A stretch of DNA of 64,000 bases from Natronomonas aquatica (lineage in GTDB: Archaea > Halobacteriota > Halobacteria > Halobacteriales > Haloarculaceae): positions 1 through 64,000 of the forward strand of contig NZ_JAHLKM010000001.1 of NCBI RefSeq assembly GCF_024449025.1, in the 5' to 3' direction. The notes under the pieces were generated by a model, which saw only the letters and a list, made by a program, of their open reading frames with translations, was not told the origin of the DNA and ran no database searches. The number at the start of each line of letters is the position of its first letter. Position 1 is the first letter of the stretch. Below are positions 17,401-24,911 of this stretch, in pieces. The position numbers were made by a program, and so were the translations under genes.

Positions 17401-17481
17401 CGGTCGCAGTTGGCCGACGACGACTTCGAGGGCGAACGGCCGGCCCACCCCGTCGAGAAGCTCCGGGAAGCGCTGGCCTGA
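14443..17481 (+). CDS. FAD-linked oxidase/Fe-S oxidoreductase fusion (D-lactate or glycolate dehydrogenase type)
   Basis: 1012 residues. The first ~550 form a GlcD-like FAD domain: RGAGSSLAGQ and STVGGGIGNNSTGAHSVRYG bind FAD, and HAGSGTLHIRP with FSGEHGDG lie in the C-terminal half. A ferredoxin-like segment follows with C-x-x-C-x-x-C (CNGCGTC) and a later Cys-Pro, then CVGCKGCKSDCP, giving two [4Fe-4S] clusters. The last ~350 residues are a GlpC-like CCG domain with SSCCGMAGSFG. The fusion corresponds to GlcD plus GlpC/LldE-type subunits in one chain. I infer oxidation of a D-2-hydroxy acid with electrons passed to the membrane quinone pool. Leaderless: CTTTAT is centred about 28 bases before the ATG. 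The longer open frame to 13765 only shadows the upstream genes. Confidence 0.88.
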   Translation: MGADNQEPTVRPAEPPRDPSDLARQPGESAAEYEALAADLREAVSGDVRFDEYAQVLYATDGSIYQARPAGVVYPEDVADVRAAVRTAIDHETPILPRGAGSSLAGQTVGPGCVVLDMSRHMDGLLSVDPDEQTARIQPGIVQDDLDDHLAEYGLKFAPDPASSNRSTVGGGIGNNSTGAHSVRYGITDAYTEEIKAVLSDGSVLHAREVVLDSEEYEGIVSKDDREAGIYRTVRALVEDNEAEIESRYPDLKRRVSGYNLDRVIYQNDDGEEVINLAKLYVGSEGTLGVIVEATLGLVTVPEETALALYCFEDLVDAMKAVPEALEFGVGAVELMDDEVFRLAAESDGYSEYVEPIPEGTAAALMLEYDSELQADFEAAIGATNAHFVEDGAAFEVIEAYTDDAQRDIWSLRKAAIPLLMGLEGDPKPYPFIEDATVPPEELAEYVQEFEDVLEAHGTSAAYFAHAGSGTLHIRPILNLKDEEGTETMHSITEDVTDLVLKHHGSFSGEHGDGMARTEFNPKMYGEDLWNAFKELKTTFDPDWDFHPGNVVYRDGPEDIGPEGDRGVGADMRENLRYGSSYQSIEPQTKLDFSDEGGFSHLVELCNGCGTCRQTDENTMCPTFRATREEVQTTRGRANTLRAAISGELPEDEIYSERFQKEVLDLCVGCKGCKSDCPTGVDFAKLKAEVKHDYHETEGTSLRTRLFGNVDHVNAVGSALAPVSNWAQKLPGSDLIAEKVLGIAPERDLPTFSKEPLTEWFESRGPQVAEAEADDRVLLFPDTYTNFNYPEPGKAAIEVLEAANVHVRVLDREEIAASGRAAFSMGLLDVAEERARTNLEALSPYVEDGWSVLFVEPSDAVMFQDEYVDLLSEDRVEDLAVSAYGVCEYLNTYAVTDAVEFDAPDEHLTYHGHCNQKALNRDHHAAAALASAGYGVDALDSSCCGMAGSFGYEAEHYDLSKSIGDILYGKIEASPGETVVAPGASCRSQLADDDFEGERPAHPVEKLREALA

Positions 17482-17555
17482 CCCCGTCCGGCCCCGCGTC
17501 GCCCGCCCGGACGAAGCCGCCACGCTTTTAGCCGGAACGACGCCTACCGGGCGGT

Positions 17556-17819
17556 ATGCCCAGACCACGCGAGGCGTTCGACGACCTCCGCGAGTTCGAG
17601 TTCCGCGAGCCCGAGACGGTCCTCGATCGGGACTCGCTGTACACCGTCTACGAGATCGCCCGCCTGCTGCAGGGGGTCGAACCGGACGCCGAACTCGACC
17701 CCGAGACCGAGAACGTCCTGCTCGATTGGGCGATCCCGTGGATGCTCGATCACAGCGATTCGTTCGTCTTCGCCGAGCCGGAGGCCGACGACGAACCGGG
17801 GTACTACGGCCTCAAATGA
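17556..17819 (+). CDS. Small conserved haloarchaeal protein (DUF5827-like)
   Basis: 87 residues, acidic and soluble. LYTVYEIARLLQG in the middle and the C-terminal DDEPGYYGL look conserved. I recall similar haloarchaeal proteins under DUF5827, with low certainty. The start is leaderless, about 29 bases after CTTTTAG. The stop overlaps the start of the ATPase gene (ATGA), so the pair is coupled. Confidence 0.65.
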   Translation: MPRPREAFDDLREFEFREPETVLDRDSLYTVYEIARLLQGVEPDAELDPETENVLLDWAIPWMLDHSDSFVFAEPEADDEPGYYGLK

Positions 17820-18622
17820 AGCTGCTCGTCGCCGGAAGCGCCGAGGTCGACGCCGGCAAGACGACCTTCACGGCCGGCCTCATAGAGCGGACCGGCGTCC
17901 GCGGGTACAAACCGCGTGCCGGCAACGGGTACTGGTACGACCAGGACGATTACCGGCGGGCGATCGAGGAGGGGCGCCTCTACGGCAAGGACGCGAAACG
18001 GATCGCGGCCGCCACGCCCGGGAACGTCCGCCCGGAGGCGATCAACCCGGTCCACCGGCTGTGGCTGCCGACCCCCGGCCGTGGAAAGGGCATCCTCGGC
18101 CAGGCGGGGCGGCAATTCCTCCTCGATCGGGTGACACTGGAGGGAGACACCTACCTCGTCAACGGGACTGTCGAGGTCCCGCCCGCAGCAAAGCGGGCGT
18201 TCCCGCTTGACGAAGCGCCGGTCGTCGGGTCGCTGGAGCAGTTCAACGAGCTGATGGCGGATCGCCACGCGCCGGCGCTGGAGGCGCTGGCCGGGGAGAT
18301 CGAAAACCGGGACGCGGCGATCGTCGAATCCTACTCGGACATCGCTCGGCCGCTGTCGGGGATCGAACCGGACGGCGTCGCGGTGGTCGAACCCCGGCGG
18401 TGTCGGGTCTACGAGGGCGATCGGTACGCGAAAGCCTGCGAGGTCGCAAGCGGTAGCGCCCGCGAGGGACGGCTCGAAGAGCGCGTCGAAAACGTGATCG
18501 ACCTGTTAGAGCCGAGGGCGTCGGTGACGCTGCCGGCGCTGTCGAGCGACGAGCGGGACGACCGCTCGGTCGTCGCCGACGCCTACGAAACCGCCTACGA
18601 CGAACTCCTCGCGACAGTATAG
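17816..18622 (+). CDS. P-loop ATPase of haloarchaeal type
   Basis: 268 residues. The Walker A variant GSAEVDAGKTTF at residues 6-17 resembles dethiobiotin-synthetase/ParA-like NTPases. A YKPRAGNGYWYDQ stretch follows, as in switch regions of that fold, and IVESYSDIARPL and GVAVVEPRR are later core strands. No membrane segment. The substrate is not evident. Four-base overlap with the preceding small gene suggests joint function. Confidence 0.7.
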   Translation: MKLLVAGSAEVDAGKTTFTAGLIERTGVRGYKPRAGNGYWYDQDDYRRAIEEGRLYGKDAKRIAAATPGNVRPEAINPVHRLWLPTPGRGKGILGQAGRQFLLDRVTLEGDTYLVNGTVEVPPAAKRAFPLDEAPVVGSLEQFNELMADRHAPALEALAGEIENRDAAIVESYSDIARPLSGIEPDGVAVVEPRRCRVYEGDRYAKACEVASGSAREGRLEERVENVIDLLEPRASVTLPALSSDERDDRSVVADAYETAYDELLATV

Positions 18623-18686
18623 CGACGGTCCCGACGGCGACGCCGAGGCCCGAAACGTATTGTAGCCGGCGACCACAGACGCCGGT

Positions 18687-19040
18687 ATGGAATACAGCGT
18701 TTCCAGCACCGACGTAATCGACAGCGTCGTCCCCGATGAGTTCGGCGGGATGTGGTTCTTCCGGGACGCGCTCGGCTGTGAGAACCTCGGGATGACGCTT
18801 CTGGAACTGGAACCCGGCGGGGAGGGCAAACCGCACGACCACGCCGGAGAGAACCACGAGGAGGTGTATCTGGTCGTCGACGGCGAGTTGACCGTCGAAC
18901 TCGGCGAGGCGGAAGGCGAGTTCGAAAGCGAGGAGACGCTCGCCGCCGGCGAGGCGATCCGCGTCGCCGCCGACACGTGGCGCCGTCTGGAAAACGCCGG
19001 CGACGACCCGGTTCGGGTCGCCATCGCGGGCGCACCGTAA
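18687..19040 (+). CDS. Cupin-domain protein
   Basis: 117 residues. The cupin motif is PHDHAGENHEEVYLVVDGE, with three His and Glu ligands, and the second motif is truncated to VAADTWRRLEN, with no His at the usual place. This suggests a sensor or weakly metal-bound protein rather than a standard dioxygenase. GTATTGTA is centred about 26 bases before the ATG, so the transcript appears leaderless. Confidence 0.75.
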   Translation: MEYSVSSTDVIDSVVPDEFGGMWFFRDALGCENLGMTLLELEPGGEGKPHDHAGENHEEVYLVVDGELTVELGEAEGEFESEETLAAGEAIRVAADTWRRLENAGDDPVRVAIAGAP

Positions 19041-19128
19041 GCGCCGAGGATTTGACAGCTCAGCGCCTTCCTCGGCCGCCGCGCCGAACGTACAGCATTT
19101 AAGGGGTCGCCACCACCCAGTTGACAGC

Positions 19129-19899
19129 ATGTATATCGCCGACGAGACGTGGCCGGAACTCGGGGACTACTTCGAAAACGAGTCGCTCGCGATAGTCCCG
19201 CTCGGTTCGACCGAACAGCACGGACCGCATCTCCCCCTCGCGACGGATCACCTGATCGCGGAGGGGTTCGCCCGAGAAGCCGCCGACCGGACCGGCTATC
19301 TCTGTACGCCGACGATCGATATCGGCGTCAGCCCCCACCACCGGCAGTTCGACGGGACGATGTGGGTCGACGCGCCGGTGTTTCGGGACTACGTCGAATC
19401 GCTCACGCGGAACCTGGCGTACCACGGGATCGACCGCGTCGTCTACGTCAACGCCCACGGCGGGAACGTCGAACATCTCCGGGAGGTCGGTCGCCGGCTC
19501 AGGGACGAGGAAGTGCTGTACGCGGTGGAGTGGATGTGGAACGACAGCATTCCCGAACTCGTCGACGATCTCTTCGAGCAGAACGGTCCCCACGGCGGGC
19601 CCAAGGAGACGGCGATGATCCAGTATCTGCGGCCGGAACTGGTTCGGGAGGATCGCCTCGCGGACGCACGCGACGACGGGGTCGAAAGCGTCGAGGCCGC
19701 CGATACGACGAAACACGGCGCCAGGACCTACTACGACGCGATCGAGAACAGCGACAACGGCGTCTTCGGCGACCAGAGGGACGCGACCGCCGAGAAGGGC
19801 GAAGAGATGTTCGAGGCCGCGACCGATCAACTCGTCCGGCTCTGTGAGTGGCTCGCCGAGCGGGACGACAGCGAGCTGATGCCGAGCCCGCACGTCTGA
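19129..19899 (+). CDS. Creatininase-family amidohydrolase
   Basis: 256 residues. GSTEQHGPHLPLATD carries the metal-binding Glu, His and Asp. VNAHGGN has the next His, and GGPKETAM stands where the family has a Glu in G-H-A-G-x-x-E-T. Archaeal members include the formamide hydrolase ArfB of riboflavin/F420 synthesis as well as creatininases, and the sequence does not settle which. CATTTAAG is about 29 bases upstream of the ATG. Confidence 0.82.
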   Translation: MYIADETWPELGDYFENESLAIVPLGSTEQHGPHLPLATDHLIAEGFAREAADRTGYLCTPTIDIGVSPHHRQFDGTMWVDAPVFRDYVESLTRNLAYHGIDRVVYVNAHGGNVEHLREVGRRLRDEEVLYAVEWMWNDSIPELVDDLFEQNGPHGGPKETAMIQYLRPELVREDRLADARDDGVESVEAADTTKHGARTYYDAIENSDNGVFGDQRDATAEKGEEMFEAATDQLVRLCEWLAERDDSELMPSPHV

Positions 19900-19948
19900 T
19901 CGTCGTTCGACGCGCCGCCGTCGGACCGGCCATCCAGCCCGATCAGTC

Positions 19949-20578
19949 TCATTCCTCGCGTGTATCGTCTCCGGGGAGAAACTCTTCGGTGACGTCGATC
20001 CGGACACCGCGGTCCTCGTTTTCGCCGAAACCGGCGCTGAGGATCCGCGTCAGGGCGTCCTCGACGCTCTCGTCGATCTCGGTGTAGCGGTCCGGTTCGA
20101 CCTCGACGACGTAGCCGGTCGTGATGTTCGGGGCGGTCGGCAAAAACAGGACGTCCCGGCCGTCTTCGGTCGATTTTCCGGTCTTGAACGCGGTCATCCG
20201 CATCCCGTCCCACGTCTCGAGTTTGACCGGCGTCTGGAGTTCGTCGGGGCCGCTGACGGCGGTTTCGACCGCCATCTTCGAGGCGTTGTACACGACTCGG
20301 AGCCCCGGCAGGTGGTTCATGAGGTCGTCGAGTGCCCCCTCAAGCAGATCACCGACCGTCGTCCGCATCAGGTAACCGACCGCGAGCACGAGCAGCCCGA
20401 ACAGCATGAGCGTGATGAACACCCGAACCACGACCGGAAGCCCATCGAGAGTCGTCTCCAGAAACGGCAGGTTCGCGATCGCCTGATAGACGAACGCGAC
20501 GACGTAGGCGGTGACGAGCAGCGGCACGAGAACCACGAGCCCGCTTGCGATGTCCCGCTTCCACGAGGGCGACAGCAT
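19949..20578 (-). CDS. DUF502-family membrane protein
   Basis: 209 residues. Two membrane helices (about 10-32 and 48-70) are followed by the family's conserved core, with NHLPGLRVVYNASKM, VLFLPTAPNITTGYV and a C-terminal acidic tail. Function of DUF502 is not established. I take the ATG at 20576-20578 because the TATA-like TGATTACA is 26 bases upstream; an in-frame ATG five codons earlier is possible. Confidence 0.8.
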   Translation of the reverse strand: MLSPSWKRDIASGLVVLVPLLVTAYVVAFVYQAIANLPFLETTLDGLPVVVRVFITLMLFGLLVLAVGYLMRTTVGDLLEGALDDLMNHLPGLRVVYNASKMAVETAVSGPDELQTPVKLETWDGMRMTAFKTGKSTEDGRDVLFLPTAPNITTGYVVEVEPDRYTEIDESVEDALTRILSAGFGENEDRGVRIDVTEEFLPGDDTREE

Positions 20579-20694
20579 TCGGTGGTATGTCACACCGGTC
20601 TGTAATCAGCGCTTCGACCGACGACGGTGGCGGCGAGGCGCGCCGGACGGAACAGAGCTTTCAACGTCGGGGCCGAAGTCGGCGTGATATCCGG

Positions 20695-21564
20695 ATGGAA
20701 GCGACGAGCGGGCGCAAAATCGAGGGTGGGGTGTTTCGGTCGGTCGCCGCCTTTCTCGTCCACAGCAACCTGTTCATTTCGGTCGCGGCGACCGGCGTAG
20801 CGCTGTCGACAACGTTGCTCGCCGGCCATTCGCCCGAATTCCTCCCGCTTTTCATCGTCTTCGCCGCGACGCTTTTCGTCTACAGCCTCAACCGCCTGAC
20901 CGACATCGAGGAGGACGTCCGGAACGTCCCGAGCAGGGCGGCGTTTATCGGTCGGTACGGACGGCTGTTCTTTCTGGCGGGCGTGTCACTCTATCTTCTC
21001 GCGGTCGGGGGGGCGTTCGTTCTCGGGCTCCCGGGCGCGCCCTTCCTGGTGTTGCCGGTCGTCGTCGCCGCCCTGTACTCGCTGTTTCGGGTGAAACAGC
21101 TCCTGTTGGTCAAGAACCTGATCGTCGGGCTCTCGTGGGGGATCATCCCGCTCGGTGTCGGGTTCTACTACGGCGCGGTGTTCGTCCCCGGGATCCTCGT
21201 CCCGTTCGGATTCTTCAGTGTCATGCTGACCGTCGCGGCGGCCGTCTTCGACATCAAGGACATCGAGGGCGACCGAGCCGGGGGGATCCGGACCGTCCCG
21301 ATCGTCTTCGGGCCGAAGGCGACTCGGGTCGGCGCCTTGGCCGTCACCGTCGCCGCCGGAGTCGGCCTCGTGGGACTCGTCGCCGTCGGGGTCGTTCCCC
21401 GCCGGTTTCTCGTACTGCTCGGCTTTCTCGCCTACGTCGCCGCCTACATTCCCTTCGCCACGGAGGATCGGGGGCCGCTTTTTTATGGGTTCGTGATCGA
21501 CGGCGAACACGTCTTCCTGACGCTTCTGGTGCTCGCGACGGAGGCGCTCGGGGCGGGGACGTGA
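20695..21564 (+). CDS. UbiA-family prenyltransferase
   Basis: 289 residues with about eight membrane helices. The first Asp-rich motif is NRLTDIEEDVRN, and the second is DIKDIEGDRAGG. Both bind Mg and prenyl diphosphate in this family. The enzyme transfers an isoprenoid chain to an aromatic or glycerol-based acceptor in the membrane, for example in quinone or archaeal lipid biosynthesis, and the exact acceptor cannot be read. The ATG at 20695 precedes the first helix; the in-frame extension to 20545 overlaps the divergent gene. The last codons run close to the next gene, which begins 48 bases on. Confidence 0.85.
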   Translation: MEATSGRKIEGGVFRSVAAFLVHSNLFISVAATGVALSTTLLAGHSPEFLPLFIVFAATLFVYSLNRLTDIEEDVRNVPSRAAFIGRYGRLFFLAGVSLYLLAVGGAFVLGLPGAPFLVLPVVVAALYSLFRVKQLLLVKNLIVGLSWGIIPLGVGFYYGAVFVPGILVPFGFFSVMLTVAAAVFDIKDIEGDRAGGIRTVPIVFGPKATRVGALAVTVAAGVGLVGLVAVGVVPRRFLVLLGFLAYVAAYIPFATEDRGPLFYGFVIDGEHVFLTLLVLATEALGAGT

Positions 21565-21611
21565 CCACGAGCCACGAACAGTTATACCGCTGTCGGGCGC
21601 AGACTGACGTG

Positions 21612-22625
21612 ATGCGCGCCGCAGCGTTCAGCGATCTGATCGGACCCGAAGGCGTAACGATCATCGAACAACCGACACCGGATCCGGGGGCCGGGGAGGC
21701 GGTCGTCGACGTCGAGGCGTGTTCGATCAACCGCCACGACCTCTGGATCCTCGAGGGCGACTCGGCGATGGTCGACGCCGACGACCTGCCCTTCGTGAGC
21801 GGCCTCGACGTCGCCGGCGTGGTCCGGAGCGTCGGCGACGGGGTCGAGAGGATCGAGCCGGGGGATCGGGTCGTGCTCTGTCCGAACGAGACCTGTGGCC
21901 GCTGTCAGTTCTGCCGGGAAGGCCCGGAGAACCACTGTGAGGAGTTCTCGCTGTATCACGGCGGGCTCGCCGAGGCCGCCCGCGTCGACGCCGACCGGCT
22001 CGTTCCGCTCCCGGCGTCGGTCGGAACGACGGCCGCCGCCGCGCTCCCGACGGCGTATCTGACCGCCCGCCACATGCTCCGACAGGCGGACGTGGCGGCC
22101 GGCGATCTGATCTTCGTCCCCGGCGCGACCGGCGGCGTCGGGGTCGCGAGCGTCCAGTTGGCCGATGCTCTCGGCGCCCGGACGATAGGCACCTCGTCGT
22201 CGGCCGAAAAGCTCGATCGGCTCCGCGAGTTGGGGCTCGATCACGCCGTCGAGGGGGTCGACCCCGAAACGCTCCGGGAGACGGTCGGGGCGATCGGGAC
22301 GCCGGACGCGGTGATCAACCACCTCGGCGGCCCCTACACCGACGTCGGGCTCGATCTCCTCCGTCGCGGCGGGCGGATGGTGGTCTGTGGCCGAACCGCC
22401 GGCAACGAAAGCGAGATCGATATCCCCGATCTGTTCCTCGGGCACAAACGCGTGATCGGCAGCACGATGGGCACCCAGCCCGAACTGCGGCGGCTCGTCG
22501 ACCTCGTCGAGAGCGGCGACCTCGAACCGGAGATCGAGGCGACCTATCCGCTCGGGGCGACCGACGAGGCATTCGGCGCGATGCGCGACCGCGAGGCGGT
22601 CGGGAAGATCATCGTCACGCCGTAG
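21612..22625 (+). CDS. Zinc-type alcohol dehydrogenase/quinone oxidoreductase
   Basis: 337 residues, MDR superfamily. ACSINRHD has the catalytic-site Cys, but the usual G-H-E is G-L-D (VSGLDVAG), so the catalytic zinc site is incomplete as in quinone oxidoreductases. The structural zinc loop is intact: four Cys in CGRCQFCREGPENHC and just before. The NAD(P) motif is VPGATGGVGVASVQLA. I infer NADPH-dependent reduction of a carbonyl or quinone, which would fit the upstream prenyltransferase, but that link is inference from proximity. Confidence 0.85.
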   Translation: MRAAAFSDLIGPEGVTIIEQPTPDPGAGEAVVDVEACSINRHDLWILEGDSAMVDADDLPFVSGLDVAGVVRSVGDGVERIEPGDRVVLCPNETCGRCQFCREGPENHCEEFSLYHGGLAEAARVDADRLVPLPASVGTTAAAALPTAYLTARHMLRQADVAAGDLIFVPGATGGVGVASVQLADALGARTIGTSSSAEKLDRLRELGLDHAVEGVDPETLRETVGAIGTPDAVINHLGGPYTDVGLDLLRRGGRMVVCGRTAGNESEIDIPDLFLGHKRVIGSTMGTQPELRRLVDLVESGDLEPEIEATYPLGATDEAFGAMRDREAVGKIIVTP

Positions 22626-22629
22626 GCCG

Positions 22630-23139
22630 TCAGTATCGGAGGACCGCATCGAGGATCCCGGCCGTCTGTCCGACGGCGACCGAACCGAGTCCCGCGATCG
22701 ATAACGCGCCGTACCCGAAGACCGTCCCGGACGCATACAGGACAGCACCGAGGACACACAGCGTCGCGCCGCCCCGATAGATCGATGCCCCTGCCGGGAC
22801 CTGCCGGGCGGTGGAGACGAACCCGGCCGCCGGAATGAGCATCCACCCCGAGATCGACACGGCAAAGAGGGCCCTCGAGCCGGCCGGAACGACGAATCCA
22901 GCCAGGCCAGCGAACGCGACGGGCGTTCCGGCGAGGATGACCCGCCGCCAGGTCCGCAACACGCCGGCCTCCATCTCCCGCCAGGAGGCGCCGACGAAGG
23001 CGACCAGCAGGACGCACATCACCCCATGCATCACGAAGACCGGCCGCCGCGTGACGATACCGAGGTGAGCGGCGGCCGTGGTCCCCCACGCCGCCGGGAT
23101 CAAAAAGGCGGGGCCGGTCTCCCGAAGTCGACGGAACAT
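22630..23139 (-). CDS. Small polytopic membrane protein
   Basis: 169 residues, with five predicted membrane helices at about 12-28, 32-50, 66-84, 88-106 and 118-160. No conserved catalytic motif is visible. It converges on the alcohol dehydrogenase gene with a four-base gap. Function unknown. Confidence 0.65.
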   Translation of the reverse strand: MFRRLRETGPAFLIPAAWGTTAAAHLGIVTRRPVFVMHGVMCVLLVAFVGASWREMEAGVLRTWRRVILAGTPVAFAGLAGFVVPAGSRALFAVSISGWMLIPAAGFVSTARQVPAGASIYRGGATLCVLGAVLYASGTVFGYGALSIAGLGSVAVGQTAGILDAVLRY

Positions 23140-23200
23140 ACCGGGGATTCCGGCCGACGGCTAATCAGCGTACTCCCGGTTCGTTCGACAACCGGCGGGC

Positions 23201-23428
23201 CTACCGCGATCGGTCGTAGAACGCCGCCGCCTCCTCGTCGGCGGTGACCAGCCCGTACCACGCCGCGAGCGCGTTGAACGCGCCGCCGGAAGTGCCGCTG
23301 ATCCCGACCAGTTCGTACCCCTCGTCCCATTCGCGGAGCAGGCCTTTCAGTACCCCTGCGGTGAAGGCGGTGTGGCTGCCGCCACCCTGACAGGCGATCG
23401 CAACCTTCGTCGACTCACCGTCGGTCAT
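23201..23428 (-). pseudogene. Truncated patatin-like phospholipase
   Basis: 75 codons. VAIACQGGGSHTAFTAGVLKG is the glycine-rich oxyanion motif at the N-terminus of patatins (cited here in part: GGGSHTAF), and GISGTSGGAFNAL contains the nucleophile G-x-S-x-G. The family normally has about 300 residues with a catalytic Asp in D-G-G/A near residue 200; here the frame stops after FYDRSR. The region downstream holds only 60 bases before the next gene. A remnant, or at most an inactive small protein. Confidence 0.65.
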
Positions 23429-23553
23429 CGGGCGCGAAGGACTCGGCGTTCGTTCGAGAGCGCGGTGTTCCGGTGTCCCATCCGTGGTGGGATGTCTAGT
23501 CGATGCTGACCGAAAAGCCCCGTCGCCGTCCCAATACCCGTGATCCGGAAACA

Positions 23554-23560
23554 TTATATA
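23554..23560 (+). promoter_or_regulatory. TATA box of the cold-shock gene
   Basis: TTATATA centred 27 bases before the ATG at 23584; a strong leaderless promoter. Confidence 0.6.
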
Positions 23561-23583
23561 CCTCGATGTCTATCGTTCACGAG

Positions 23584-23778
23584 ATGGCAACCGGAACGGT
23601 TGATTTCTTCAACGACACTGGCGGTTACGGCTTTATCGACACTGAGGACGCGGACGAGGACGTCTTCTTCCACATGGAGGATGTCGGCGGTCCCGACCTC
23701 GAAGAAGGGCAGGAAGTCGAGTTCGACATCGAGGAGGCCGAGAAGGGCCCCCGCGCGACGAACTTGACGCGCCTGTAA
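23584..23778 (+). CDS. cspA: Cold-shock domain protein
   Basis: 64 residues, a complete OB-fold. RNP1-like GGYGFIDT and RNP2-like DVFFHMEDV are both present, and the start MATGTVDFFNDT is typical. It binds single-stranded RNA or DNA and acts as an RNA chaperone. The ATG at 23584 is set by TATA spacing. A T6 run follows about 35 bases after the stop. Upstream in-frame codons to 23503 are not used. Confidence 0.93.
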   Translation: MATGTVDFFNDTGGYGFIDTEDADEDVFFHMEDVGGPDLEEGQEVEFDIEEAEKGPRATNLTRL

Positions 23779-23811
23779 ACGCCGACCGCGGCTGTATCGC
23801 CTTTCGAACAG

Positions 23812-23817
23812 TTTTTT
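23812..23817 (+). terminator. T6 terminator after the cold-shock gene
   Basis: Six T about 35 bases after the stop codon. Confidence 0.5.
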
Positions 23818-23893
23818 CTCGTCCGGCAGCCGCGGCGCCGTCTCGAGCCCTCGCCCCCGGAGAGAGCGTCGGAGACGCACCCGACGGAACGAG

Positions 23894-24601
23894 TCATAAC
23901 AGACGGCCGACGTGCGAGCGAAACTCCCCGGGGACCGCCTCGTACAGCCGTTCGAGGTCGGTCTCCCCGTCGTGGTTTACGAGGTAACACCGTCCCTCGG
24001 CGTCCCCGTAGACGCCTTGGAAATCGTAGACGAACCCCAGAACGGTCACGGGATCCGGGACCGCCGTATCGGCCCGGAGGAACGCGACCTGCCGGTCGAC
24101 GTTGTACTCGACGAGCTGGTCGACGAGGCCGACGTCTCGCTCCCCGGAGACGCGGCCGTCCGCGAGTCCGTCCTCGACGACCGGACGGAGCGACTCGATT
24201 CGCGCTTCGATCCCGGGCGGGTCTTCCCTGCCCTCCCCGGACCCGGATCCGTCGGTGCGGACCGCCTCGAGGGTAGCTGTGACGGCCCCACAGCCGGTGT
24301 GACCGACGACAACCGCGACCTCCGTCTCCGCGTGCCGGATCGGATAGAGGACGTCACCGCTGAGCACGCGCTCGCCCCCGTAGGTGTCCCGGACCTGGTT
24401 TCCGATGTTGCTGGCAGTGAAGAGCCAGCCCGGGGTATCGATATCCCACATCCCCTCCTGTGAGACCCGCGAATCCGAACAGCAGACGGAGACGACCGCC
24501 GGCTTCTGTCCGTGCCGAACGGCCCCGAAGTAGCCCTCGGAGAGCGATTCGACGTGACGGCGGTTCCGTTCGAGCAACTCCGCGAGCGTCGTTTCGGACA
24601 T
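23894..24601 (-). CDS. Beta-class carbonic anhydrase
   Basis: 235 residues. Zinc ligands are Cys41, Asp43-Arg45 (C-S-D-S-R) and His101/Cys104 in GHTGCGAV. The protein is cytoplasmic with no signal peptide. It interconverts CO2 and bicarbonate. CTTATTTT lies about 26-28 bases before the ATG, so it is probably leaderless. An insert rich in Gly/Ser/Asp follows residue 115, as a halophilic surface loop. Confidence 0.88.
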   Translation of the reverse strand: MSETTLAELLERNRRHVESLSEGYFGAVRHGQKPAVVSVCCSDSRVSQEGMWDIDTPGWLFTASNIGNQVRDTYGGERVLSGDVLYPIRHAETEVAVVVGHTGCGAVTATLEAVRTDGSGSGEGREDPPGIEARIESLRPVVEDGLADGRVSGERDVGLVDQLVEYNVDRQVAFLRADTAVPDPVTVLGFVYDFQGVYGDAEGRCYLVNHDGETDLERLYEAVPGEFRSHVGRLL

Positions 24602-24682
24602 AGGCGTACTGGAGCCGACGGGAAAATAAGTCCACCAGTGGGGATCCGGCCCCGGGTCGTGATCGGAACGGACGGGCCGCGT

Positions 24683-24835
24683 TCAGATATCGAGTTCCAG
24701 TTCCGTCTCCTCGTAGAGTTCCTCGAAGTCCCGCTCGCGGTTCCTCGCCTCGAGCGTCCGCCGGATGTGATACCGGTCCCGCTGTTCTCGCTTCGTTCGG
24801 CCCTTGCGTTCGCGTCCTCGTTTCGTGTCGCCCAT
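24683..24835 (-). CDS. Small charged protein with an operator-like palindrome at its promoter
   Basis: 50 codons, ATG at 24833-24835 to TGA at 24683. The N-terminal half is very basic (MGDTKRGRERKGRTKREQRD), the C-terminal half is acidic and coil-forming (about 13 Glu/Asp). No domain recognised. Such bipolar small proteins often bind nucleic acid or ribosomes, but this is inference. TATATAAT lies about 30 bases upstream on the minus strand, and a perfect 17-bp palindrome sits between it and the start codon, so the gene is probably regulated, perhaps by itself or by a dimeric repressor. Confidence 0.65.
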   Translation of the reverse strand: MGDTKRGRERKGRTKREQRDRYHIRRTLEARNRERDFEELYEETELELDI

Positions 24836-24839
24836 GTCT

Positions 24840-24856
24840 ATGGTATACTATACCAT
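24840..24856. promoter_or_regulatory. Operator-like palindrome
   Basis: ATGGTATA-C-TATACCAT, eight paired bases on each side of a single C. It covers the expected transcription start of the gene at 24835. A dimer bound here would block initiation. Confidence 0.5.
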
Positions 24857-24860
24857 GGTC

Positions 24861-24868
24861 GTATATAA
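24861..24868 (-). promoter_or_regulatory. TATA box of the small charged protein gene
   Basis: Minus-strand TTATATAC, centred about 30 bases before the ATG at 24835. Confidence 0.5.
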
Positions 24869-24911
24869 TCCTACCGGCGGGACGCGGACGGCCGCCCGAC
24901 GCGGCGATCGC

